From: Rhizomys pruinosus
Lineage: Eukaryota > Chordata > Mammalia > Rodentia > Spalacidae
NCBI GenBank assembly: GCA_009823505.1
Contig: VZQC01009601.1
Span: 508,171 to 572,170, forward strand
Length of the DNA stretch: 64,000 nt
Direction: 5' to 3'
The notes under the pieces: model-generated
The model's database searches: none
Told to the model about the DNA's origin: nothing
Seen by the model: the letters and a program-made list of their open reading frames with translations, nothing else
In this document: positions 56,404 through 64,000 of the stretch, piece after piece
Numbering within the stretch: the stretch's first letter is position 1
Layout of the letters: each line of letters opens with the position of its first letter
Position numbers and translations under genes: made by a program

Positions 56404-57420
56404 ATCACATAGGTGGGGAACCTTCCTGTGCAGTTTCAGTTATTTTGTTATAGCCACAGAAAACAGCCTGCCACACCCAGCCCCTTCTCTGCTTCCTCCT
56501 GGAGCTCTGTTTCACCAGACAAAGGATGTTATTTCCCCTTCTCTGGTAACCCCCAACGTAGCTTTGAGCTCCTGGGAGTTTTATTTCTATAACACCGATG
56601 TTGTAGAAATGCTATCGTGTAACTGAGAAATCAAGGCGGTCTGTTCCTCTTCTGGTTCAGCATCCACGCGGAATGAACAGGCTAGGACCCCATTCCGAAG
56701 GCTTTCCACTGACAGAGGGAGGCTGCTTCATCAGGCTTTCAGGGTGACAAGGGTTAACCTAAGTCCTAGCTGACCCCCATCGCCTCAGTCAGGAATCATT
56801 TGTCCCGCACAACCCTGGAACCCTCCTCTGTCTTTGTTTGTAGGTGGAGTTTACATTCCTCAGAGGCTAGTCACCATGCCAGAATCAGAGTTCTCTTATG
56901 TGACACACTGTGGAGAGCCCTTCCCGTACAAACACTCATGGAAACCATGAATAATAAACAAGCCACTGTCAGAAAATTAACAGCAATTTCCATCCTGCCT
57001 ACCCTGCCTTCCTCAAGCACTGGAGCCTCCCTGACACCATTACTAGAACACACTGCTCTTGTTGAAGCCCTGTGCTTGCTTGGCTCTGTGTGTGGTTTGC
57101 TCCATGAACCCTCATGCATCCTGTCACACGTCTTGCATATGAAGACACAGGAGGACTGAATCTGCTGTTTCCAGAGATTCTCAGCTCTCCTGATGACCCT
57201 CCCCTTCATTTTAATTGTTTGTCAGGTGTGCACCAAGTATTCGCATTTATTTTAGTGTGGGAGTCTTTCTGGAGGTAGCAAGACAAGGCGGAAGATGGAG
57301 GTGGATTAATTGTTCCCAGGTAGGCAAGGTGATGAGGCAAGGCAGAGGTGCACCCCACTGCTGGGGTCTTGACTGTGGCGGTGTGGAGTGCTGGGACCTT
57401 CCCTGTTTTCTGCCGCGTGC
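56403..57420. other. Mostly non-repeat, no gene seen
   Basis: A MaLR-like LTR end (ttttgttatagccacagaaa) at about 56442-56465. A 119-codon forward frame at 56800-57159 has a plain composition and no recognisable domain; a 112-codon frame overlaps it in reverse. Confidence 0.4.
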
Positions 57421-57498
57421 TGATGCTGTAATCCCAGCTACTGGGAGGCCAAGACGGAGGATCAGAGGCTCGAGTGCTGCCCCCCCCCCCCCCCCCCG
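57421..57498 (+). mobile_element. B1 fragment followed by C-run
   Basis: tgctgtaatcccagctactg and gaggccaagacggaggatca resemble the left end of an Alu/B1-type element. It runs into 18 consecutive C bases. Confidence 0.5.
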
Positions 57499-57561
57499 CT
57501 ATATAGAGAGTTCAGCGTCAGCTTGCTTTAGTAATACTTGTCTTAAAATAAAAGTGAAAAC

Positions 57562-57632
57562 AGGACTGGAGGTGTAGCTCAGTGGCAGAATATGTCCTAG
57601 AAACGGAAAGCCCTAGGTCCAATTCCCAGCAG
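57562..57632 (+). mobile_element. ID SINE, source of the purine tract
   Basis: ggactggaggtgtagctcag, tggcagaatatgtcctagaa and ccctaggtccaattcccagc: an ID whose 3' tail is replaced by (gga)n. Confidence 0.85.
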
Positions 57633-57950
57633 GAGGAGGAGGAGGAGGAGGAGGAGGAGGAGGAAGGAGGAAGAGGAGGGAAAGGAGGAAGAGAAGGAGG
57701 AAGAGGAGAAGGAAAAAAGAGGAGGAAGAGGAGGGAAAGGAGGAAGAGGAGGAGGAAGGAGAAGGAGGAGGAGAAAGAGGAGGAGGAAGAGGAGGAGAAG
57801 GAAGAGGAGGAAGAGGAAGACAAGGAGGAAGAGAAGCAGGAGGAGGAAGAAGAGAAAGAGGGGGAATAGCAGAAGGAAGAGGAGGGAGAGAAGAAGGAAG
57901 AGGAGAAAGGAGGAGGAGGAAGAGGCGGAGGAGAAGGAGAGGGAGGAGGC
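57628..57950. repeat. Purine tract (GGA/GAA), about 320 bp
   Basis: Starts as perfect gga repeats next to the ID end and becomes a mixed gga/gaa/aga tract with almost no pyrimidine on this strand. Able to form triplex or G-rich structures. The poly-Glu frame forward and poly-Ser frame in reverse are artefacts. Confidence 0.97.
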
Positions 57951-57989
57951 TACACGTGGTGACTCAGGGCACTGCTCTCTTAGGGGATT

Positions 57990-58132
57990 AATGCCCTCCC
58001 CTTTGGGAGACAGAGTCTCACTCAGTAGCCCAGGCTGTCCTGGCTCACTATGTCCCTCAGGTTTCCCTAGACTCTCTGGTGATCCCCCTGACTTAGCCTC
58101 CCAAGTGCTGGGATTACGGGTATGAGTGGGCT
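57990..58132 (-). mobile_element. B1-like SINE, reverse
   Basis: ggagacagagtctcactcag, tagcccaggctgtcctggct, cccaagtgctgggattacgg. Confidence 0.85.
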
Positions 58133-58744
58133 TCTGTCATTCCATGGGACCCCAGCAAGTTCTTGTGAGAGATAGTCATAAAGGAACGAGCCCAGATCCT
58201 TACCCTTTCGTTCTATGGAGATACCAAGCCAGAAGAGAAAGAGACCTGGCTTTGGTTTTTCAATTACATGATAACATGTAATGTCAGTGTCATTTTGTAA
58301 ATATGATTTGTAGCAGTTCAAAGTTACAGTCAGGGTTTACCAGAGAAAGGGAAATGGCATCTATTTGTCCAGAAGACGAGCCCAGGACAGTAGCTGAGAT
58401 GTTGGCACCAGAGGAGGCAGCAGAGGCCCAGACAGAAGACTCGTCTCGTGTGCACCCACGTCACCATTCCTTCATGTTGCTGATCACTGTAGCGTTCTTT
58501 CAGCTGTGGGACCCTTGGGCTAGTAGGTCCAGAATTCAGCTAGTTTCCACCAGAACGAAGTGAACAATGCAACGTAAGAGAACAGCCCGATGTATTGGCA
58601 GTCAGCAGGAGCCGCCCCTTCTTTCCGTGTTCCCGTGTGTCTATGGGAATCTGAGGTGCCATTCATGTTGATACTGTCTTCAGACACTCCCTCACAACTT
58701 GCCTGTCTTCCGCCCCAGACCCTCCTATAAGTCATGAAGAGTTT
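58133..58744. other. Non-repeat stretch, no gene seen
   Basis: About 600 bp. Frames below 90 codons, none recognisable. Confidence 0.45.
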
Positions 58745-58990
58745 GTGTCTCTACTGATTAATCTCAGTTGTCATCTTAGTAAGACTCAGAATCACAAGAG
58801 AGACCGGCCTCTAGACACGACTGTGAGGGCGCAGTGTGACTAAGTGCCCACCGTGGTGGGGGATCCTGGACTACAGGAGATGAAACAGTGAGCTGAGCAG
58901 CAGATTCCCAGCTCCCTGCGTTCTGACCGTGGCTGTTCCCGGTGCTTCAGCTTCCTGCCGCTCCGATGTCCCCACCATGATGACGGCACT
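58745..58990 (+). mobile_element. LTR-like rodent repeat, relative of 46297-46785
   Basis: ttaatctcagttgtcatctt, ccggcctctagacacgactg, ggggatcctggactacagga and gcttcctgccgctccgatgt follow the same order as the widespread rodent element represented at 46297. The 3' end with the polyadenylation signal is missing. Confidence 0.6.
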
Positions 58991-59267
58991 TCTCTCACTC
59001 TCCTGTCAGGGTTTCAAAATATTTTTTAAAGAAAACCAAAGATGGTGTCCATGTTTGGGTAAAGAAGGACCCTAGGGAGATGGGCAACACTGCCCCTGGT
59101 GCTTACTAATTTCATGCCATCATCTCAGGAATTGGGGATCACCCCGTGGCACCCGATTCTTGATATAATTGTCAGCTGGGCAGCACTAGGCAGTCTAAGG
59201 GCTAGTCTGGAAAGGAAAACTTAGAGTTGAATCTCAGTTCAGCCACCAGTTACTTAAAAATCTCTCT
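58991..59267. other. Non-repeat stretch, no gene seen
   Basis: A MIR-like trace near 59210-59265 (gaatctcagttcagccacca). Nothing else recognised. Confidence 0.35.
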
Positions 59268-59485
59268 ATCCAGGGCTACTTAGATGCCTCTGTAGTTAAG
59301 AGCACTGGCTGCTCTTGCGGAGGACCCAGGTTCAGTTCTCAGTACCCACACAGTGGTAAAAATCATCCATACCTCTAGTCCCAGGGGATCCGACATCCTC
59401 TTCTGGTCTCCAGAGGTATTACATACACGTGGTGAACTTACATGAATGTAAAGCACTCATATATATAAAATGAAAAATTTTTAAT
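59268..59485 (+). mobile_element. B3-type SINE, sense
   Basis: tgcctctgtagttaagagca, ggttcagttctcagtaccca, catcctcttctggtctccag, then a weakly A-rich end. Confidence 0.85.
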
Positions 59486-60057
59486 TACAAAAATTTTCCC
59501 ACCCTAACCCATCCTTTCTACTCCAGTTGGATCCAACAACTGTTTACTGAGTGTGACTCTGGGTGTCAGAGTTCAAAAAGCTTTTACTGCAAATCAATAT
59601 GTTCCTAAAAGGATGTCAGGAAGAAAGGTGAGGGAGCGTCACAAGTAACTTCATGGGAAAAGTCCTGCTGCTTTCAGGAAAGAAGTCCTTATTACACTTA
59701 ATAATGACCACAATGCGGATGTGAAGGGATGGAAAAGAGGCACAGGATGAGGAGCATGGAAGGACAGATGGACTCTGGGGCTGTGGCGACACCATAGGGC
59801 CCACAGGACGAAAGATGTTACCTTGGTTTCAACCTCTCCTGGGGTCTTAGAATATAACATGCTTTCTATAGATAAGGGATAACTAATGTACTGAATGTAG
59901 TATGCAATGATATGTATGTATATACAAAGAAAGAAGGTGAGAGAGAGACATACAGAGAGAAAGACTGATTCTGATTGTGTGAGGGCTGATGATTCCAGAA
60001 TTTGTAGGGAAGACAGCAGACTCAGGAAAATGTTAAATCTGAAATCATTTTAGAAAA
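59486..60057. other. Non-repeat stretch, no gene seen
   Basis: About 570 bp; a GA-rich patch near 59938-59975. No gene. Confidence 0.45.
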
Positions 60058-60140
60058 GTTTTTTTTGCCAAAGCCATTTTTTTTATAGAAGCTTTGTGCA
60101 TTTCATACAAAATTTCAAATCAAATCTAGACCCATGCCCC
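60058..60140 (-). mobile_element. L1 3' end, antisense
   Basis: T-run, then gaagctttgtgcatttcata and caaatctagacccatgcccc: the same antisense L1 3'-UTR text as at about 5978-6040. Confidence 0.65.
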
Positions 60141-60157
60141 CTCCCTGCCCCAGAAAA

Positions 60158-60380
60158 GATTTGTTTTTATTATCTTTTATGTGTATAGGTATTTGTTCTG
60201 CATGTACGTACTTGCACCATGTGTGTGCAGGTGCCCAGGAGGATAAAAGAGGGTGTCAGACCCTCAGGAACTGGAGTTCACAGATGGTTGTGAGCCACCA
60301 TGTGGGTTCTGGAACCTGAACTCAGGCCCTCTGCAAAACCACTGAGTATTCTTAACTGCTGAGCCATCTCTCCAATCCAT
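60158..60380 (-). mobile_element. B3-type SINE, reverse
   Basis: aaaagagggtgtcagaccct, gagccaccatgtgggttctg, taactgctgagccatctctc. Confidence 0.9.
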
Positions 60381-60508
60381 AGTTTTGCAGTCTTGAGGTC
60401 CAGATCTTTTGTAAGCAACACTTGCTCTTTGACCTGAAGGTCTTCCACTAACTGGGTAAGGCCTGCCCACATTATCAAGGGTCATCTACTTTACTCAAAA
60501 TCCATGGA

Positions 60509-60754
60509 CTTGGGCTGGAGAGATGGCCTAGCGGTTAAGAGCGCCGACCGCTCTTACAGAGGACCCGGGTTCAATCCCCAGCACCCACATGGCGGCTGAG
60601 AACCGTCTGAAGCTCCAATTCCAGGAGAACTCCAGTTCCAGGGGAATCCGAGACCCTCTTCTGAGCTCCGCGGCGTTGCACGACACGGGTGCACAGACTT
60701 GCATGCAGACAGTACATTCATACACATACAGAAATAAATAAAAATTAATAAAAA
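60509..60754 (+). mobile_element. B2 SINE, full length, young type
   Basis: Full sense B2 with the 17-bp duplication. Target-site duplication aaaatccatgga at 60497-60508 and 60755-60766. The same target text recurs at 60917-60927 after the next B1. Confidence 0.95.
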
Positions 60755-60766
60755 AAAATCCATGGA

Positions 60767-60916
60767 ATTGGCTGGGCATGGTGGCACACGCCTTTAATTC
60801 CAGCACTAGGGAGGCAGAGGCAGGTGGATTTCTGTGAGTTCAAGACCAGCCTGGTCTACAGAGCGAGTTCCAGGCCACCTGGAAATAGATAAATAAATAA
60901 ACAAATAATAAAATGA
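60767..60916 (+). mobile_element. B1 SINE, sense
   Basis: gctgggcatggtggcacacg to gcgagttccaggccacctgg, then an AAAT-rich tail. aaaatccatgg stands on both sides, so it used the same target sequence as the B2. Confidence 0.95.
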
Positions 60917-61069
60917 AAAATCCATGGGTTTAAATATTAATTACATTTGAAATAAAAGACCTTATGGGCAGCATCTAGACTAAACCTCTGGGCATCACAG
61001 CCTAACAGGTTGATGCATATCAGGCTTTAAAAGACCCCTACTTAGGAGCTAAAAGCCCTCTCTGAGGCT

Positions 61070-61380
61070 TTGCATGTTTGAATTCATCCCTGTGGCAATC
61101 CTGGGAGGAGGTCTAATTCTCATTTTGAAGATAAGACTACTGAAACTTGTGGGTTAAGAGACTTTCCTGCCAGGCGTGGTGGCTCACGCCTTTAATCCTA
61201 GCACTTGAGAGGCAAAGGCAGGCAGATCTTTGTGAGTTCAAGGTCAGCCTGGTCTACAGAGTGAGTTCCAGGACAGCTGGGGCTACAGGGAGACCCTGTC
61301 TTGAAAAGACCAAAAAAAAAAAGAGACTTTCCCCAAACCACCTTCAGAAGCAGAGTCCAGGTCATGGTTTCTAGGTCCTG
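61070..61380 (-). mobile_element. MIR, antisense, split by B1
   Basis: Left part: tgtggcaatcctgggaggag, attctcattttgaagataag. Right part (from 61333): ccaccttcagaagcagagtc, caggtcatggtttctagg. Together an antisense MIR. Confidence 0.7.
61168..61320 (+). mobile_element. B1 SINE, young, inside MIR
   Basis: Near-consensus B1 with target-site duplication aagagactttcc at 61156-61167 and 61321-61332. Confidence 0.97.
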
Positions 61381-61617
61381 GGTGCTCCTTGCAGCAGCCT
61401 TGGGAGGCCTGTGCCAAGTGGTCAGGGCTCCTCCAACAGGTGCCTTCCAGGTGGGTGCAGGGCTTTGAAAGCCATGCAGCTCTCTACTGGCTTGCTTCTT
61501 GGCACAGTGTTAAGGCTGGAACACAAGGCCAAGCACATGCCTGGCAAACCCTGGACCACTGAGCTGCAGCCAAGGCCCCAGTCCCATTCTGTCAACCACA
61601 TGCATGCAGCTGAAGAC

Positions 61618-61735
61618 TTGAAGCCATCTACTTAGTCCCTCTCTGCCTCAGTTTCCCCATGTGAAAGTGAAACTAAGAATAATTCCCTGTAGGGTGGTTT
61701 GAACAATGAAATAAAACATTCAATTTGGTGAAAGG
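61618..61735 (+). mobile_element. MIR 3' part, sense
   Basis: ctctctgcctcagtttcccc, gtgaaagtgaaactaagaat, ggtttgaacaatgaaataaa. Confidence 0.7.
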
Positions 61736-62009
61736 TGGGTGGTGGTCTCGCCCCAGATAACAGCATTAGCAACAGCAGTGTGTAACGCCCCACAACCAAT
61801 TTATGTAGGAGAAGATGAAAACAGCCATTTGCTTGCCTGGATGTTCAGTCAGGCATTTCAAGATGTGAGTAGATATATGCTCAGTCCCAAGCTATTTCGC
61901 AGTTGTAATAAACAACTGCGTCTTTGCCTGTGGCTCTTCTTCCCTCTTCTAATAACTCGTTGTTTGCCTCCATGGATATTTATGCTTGCTTTTTTTTTTC
62001 TTTTTTACC

Positions 62010-62070
62010 CTAGTAATAATAATTGAACCCAGGACCTTTGTGCATGCCAGTCCCGTAGTAGAGTTAGCTG
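62010..62070 (-). mobile_element. ID-like SINE, reverse, decayed
   Basis: attgaacccaggacctttgt, gcatgccagtcccgtagtag, agttagctgt. Confidence 0.65.
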
Positions 62071-62149
62071 TATTGTTTGTTCCATTGGCTGTTTTTCACA
62101 ATTAGCCTTTCATTCTTATGTTTTTGCTTTTTTGTTTGTTTGTTTGTTT

Positions 62150-62302
62150 GTCTGGTATTTTTGAGACAGGGTCTCCCTTTAGTCCCAGCTAGCCTGCTGC
62201 TCTCTATGTTGACCAGGCTGGCCTTGAACTCACAGAGATCCCGCCTGACTCTGCCTCCCAAGTGCTAGGATTAAAGGCGTGTGCCACCACAACCAGCCCA
62301 TT
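62150..62302 (-). mobile_element. B1 SINE, reverse
   Basis: gagacagggtctccctttag, gaccaggctggccttgaact, taaaggcgtgtgccaccaca; TTTG repeats on the left are the reversed tail. Confidence 0.97.
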
Positions 62303-62435
62303 CTTATGTTTTTAATTCTGCTTAAGCCCCTGAAAAGTAGTGCCTCCTGCTGAGGCAGAGTTCTATCAGAGAGTAGAAGCTGATGCTGACTATTCAAATG
62401 TTCACATGGCAGCAGCGGTGTAGATAGCAGCTTTG

Positions 62436-62548
62436 CCTAGTGTGATGGTGCACACCTTTAGCCCCAGCACTCAGGGGGCAGAGGCAGATGGATCTCTGTA
62501 AGTTTGAGGCCAGCCTGGTTTACACAGTGAGTTCTGGGGAGCCCGGGT
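62436..62548 (+). mobile_element. B1 SINE, sense, 3' part missing
   Basis: tagtgtgatggtgcacacct, gggcagaggcagatggatct, gaggccagcctggtttacac. Confidence 0.85.
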
Positions 62549-62619
62549 TGTACCAGCTCCCCAGGGGAATCGTAGCCGTTCCTAGTCTTTGTGGTCAGTG
62601 TGAGGACTGAGTGTAGCAG

Positions 62620-62749
62620 AGCTGGGCGGGCATGGGAATGCATGTGTGTACTCAAAGCTCTGGATCGCCTGTTTAAGGCCAACCTGAATGAGCTACCTTC
62701 ATTCATAACGATTTCAAAGCCAGTCTTGGCTATATAGTAAGATCATGTT
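62620..62749 (+). mobile_element. B1-like SINE, sense, old
   Basis: gctgggcgggcatgggaatg, ctggatcgcctgtttaaggc and ttggctatatagtaagatca. Confidence 0.5.
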
Positions 62750-62763
62750 GAAAACAAACAAAG

Positions 62764-63007
62764 CGGGGCTGGAGAGATGGCCTAGCGGTTAGGAGCGCCG
62801 ACGCTCTTGCAGAGGACCCGGGTTCGATCCCCAGCACCCACATGGCGGCCGAGAGCTGTCTGAAACTCCAGTTCCCGGGGAATCCGATACCCTCTTCTGA
62901 CCTCCGCGGCGTTGCACGACACGGGTGCACAAACTTGCATGCAGACAGTACATTCATACACATACATAAATAAATAAAATTAATAAAAAAAATTAAAAAA
63001 AAAAAAA
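62764..63007 (+). mobile_element. B2 SINE, full length, without the 17-bp duplication
   Basis: Full sense B2 with target-site duplication gaaaacaaac (62750-62759 and 63008-63017). It has a single aactccagttcccggggaat block where most young copies have two. Confidence 0.95.
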
Positions 63008-63045
63008 GAAAACAAACCATGCCCAGCTTGCTTTGTTTGTTTTCC

Positions 63046-63166
63046 TAGCACTTGAGAGGCAGAGGCAGGCAGATCTTTGTGAGTTCAAGGTCAGCCTGGT
63101 CTACAGAGTGAGTTCCAGGACAGCTGGGGCTACAGGGAGACCCTGTCTCGAAGAGACAAAAAAAAA
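63046..63166 (+). mobile_element. B1 SINE, 5'-truncated
   Basis: Starts within B1 at ctagcacttgagaggcagag and runs to gagaccctgtctcgaagaga plus an A-run. Closely similar to the B1 at 61168. Confidence 0.95.
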
Positions 63167-63169
63167 AAA

Positions 63170-63297
63170 AACCCTCCAGTTCCAGGGGAATCCGAGAGCC
63201 TCTTCTGACCTCCGTAGCATTGCACAACACGGGTGCACAAACCTACATGCAGACAGTACATTCATACACATACAAAAATAAATAAAAATTTTTTAAA
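63170..63297 (+). mobile_element. B2 SINE 3' half joined to B1 tail
   Basis: Begins ccctccagttccaggggaat directly after the B1 A-run and continues through the B2 end (gcattgcacaacacgggtgc) and its tail. No head is present. Confidence 0.95.
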
Positions 63298-63821
63298 AGT
63301 CTCAAAAAACCAGAATCTAGCTCACATTAGGTTTTCAACAGACCTTACTGTTTCCTATGGGCACACCTGAGCCTTCTGCATGTTTAATTTAGTTGATATT
63401 AATCAACTGGTTCTTCACATGGCCCAGGATGAGGCGGCAAAGGTAAGGGAACGCGAGTCCTGCTGGTGAGAGATGGCCCAGAACTCAAGCTTTCAAAGGT
63501 GATGAGGGTCCCTAGGAGCAGTGAACATAGGCACCACATCCAGGAGTCACCTCAGGCTCCTGTCACAAAACAACTGTACTTTGAGAGGCTGAAAAGCAAC
63601 ATCAAGGTGCTGGTGGACTCTGCCAGCCTGCCCTAGTCCCTAGATGCCACCTTTTTACTGTGTCCTGGAAGAGGGAAGGCAGCTTTCTGAGATGTCTCTG
63701 TTAAAGGCAGTAACCCCACACACAAGGCGAACCCCACCTCATAATCTAGCCCCATTTAAGGGGTCTTAGGAAGAGGTAAACCTTCAGCCTGTCCCAGGGT
63801 ACATTCAGTCTCGTTACTTTC
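63298..63821. other. Non-repeat stretch, no gene seen
   Basis: About 520 bp without recognised features. Confidence 0.45.
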
Positions 63822-64000
63822 GGCTGCTGTAGCAAAATACCTTAGACTGGGTAACTTAGAAATAACAGGAAGCCATTTTCTCATTGTTCTGGAGGCTGGA
63901 AAGCTCAAAGTCAAGGCTCCATCAGACTTTATGTCTGGAGGATTTCCTCACAGAATTGGCCTGTGTGTTTCCTCACAGAATTGGCCTGTGTGTCCCACAT
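63822..64000 (-). mobile_element. MaLR LTR, antisense, runs off the window
   Basis: ggctgctgtagcaaaatacc, agactgggtaacttagaaat, ttgttctggaggctggaaag: the antisense 3' end of a MaLR LTR. It continues beyond base 64000. Confidence 0.8.
63943..63992. repeat. 25-bp tandem, two exact units
   Basis: Two copies of a 25-bp unit starting tttcctcacagaattggc, inside the antisense LTR. Confidence 0.95.

Noticed and set aside
56800..57159. 119-codon forward frame as an exon
   Set aside because: No recognisable domain, an equally long frame on the other strand, and no convincing splice signals. Length is within chance for 64 kb.
57518..57869. Poly-Glu and poly-Ser frames at 57.5-57.9 kb
   Set aside because: They translate the purine tract and its complement; no start context or flanking coding sequence.
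4982..63230. Many 60-75-codon frames with similar Cys/Gly-rich peptides on the antisense strand of B2 elements
   Set aside because: They occur wherever a B2 lies and follow from the SINE consensus. Repetition reflects recent copying, not selection on a protein.

Overview
This window is nuclear DNA from a muroid rodent. It has B1, ID, B4 and B2/B3 SINEs, L1 fragments, ERVL-MaLR LTRs and old MIR relics. B2 is restricted to the Myodonta (mouse-like rodents and jerboas). The commonest B2 form here carries a 17-bp internal duplication that I do not associate with mouse or rat, so a less-studied muroid is plausible; the species is not fixed by sequence alone. I found no convincing protein-coding exon, no functional tRNA or rRNA gene and no CpG island. 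Every long open frame lies in a SINE, an L1 remnant, a tandem array or chance non-repeat sequence.

Layout. Single Ns at 3242 and 17354 cut the window into three contigs. 1-3241 is a near-identical second copy of 11563-14683 and stops exactly at the first N, which suggests an uncollapsed haplotype overlap rather than a biological duplication. 3243-11562 holds SINEs and an antisense, 5'-truncated L1 (about 5950-8168) containing four indistinguishable 179-bp tandem units. 14684-17353 is non-repeat DNA followed by an old antisense L1 split by a B1 and a TG-rich array, ending in an AT tract at the second N. 17355-21525 is non-repeat sequence followed by a 2.1-kb, 41-bp minisatellite whose middle looks like unpolished sequence.

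21.5-29 kb is SINE-dense, with a knot of B2 elements in both orientations at 26.3-29.0 kb. 29-45 kb is mostly non-repeat DNA with MaLR LTRs, a MIR, short minisatellites and scattered SINEs. 45-48 kb has a nested stack: a B1 inside an LTR-like element inside an ancient DNA-transposon-like relic. 48-64 kb carries more LTRs, young B2/B1 insertions with clear target-site duplications, a pyrimidine tract near 55.5 kb and a 320-bp purine tract grown from an ID tail at 57.6 kb. The right end is an antisense MaLR LTR.

I did not find a new biological system. The observations most worth checking are the gap-abutting duplication, the locally noisy minisatellite, the 179-bp L1 tandem, the B2 subfamily with the 17-bp duplication, two inverted B1 copies that share unusual divergence, and two very short retro-insertions with intact target-site duplications. 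Family names rest on remembered consensus features, not a database search, and edges are good to roughly 5-20 bp unless a target-site duplication is given.
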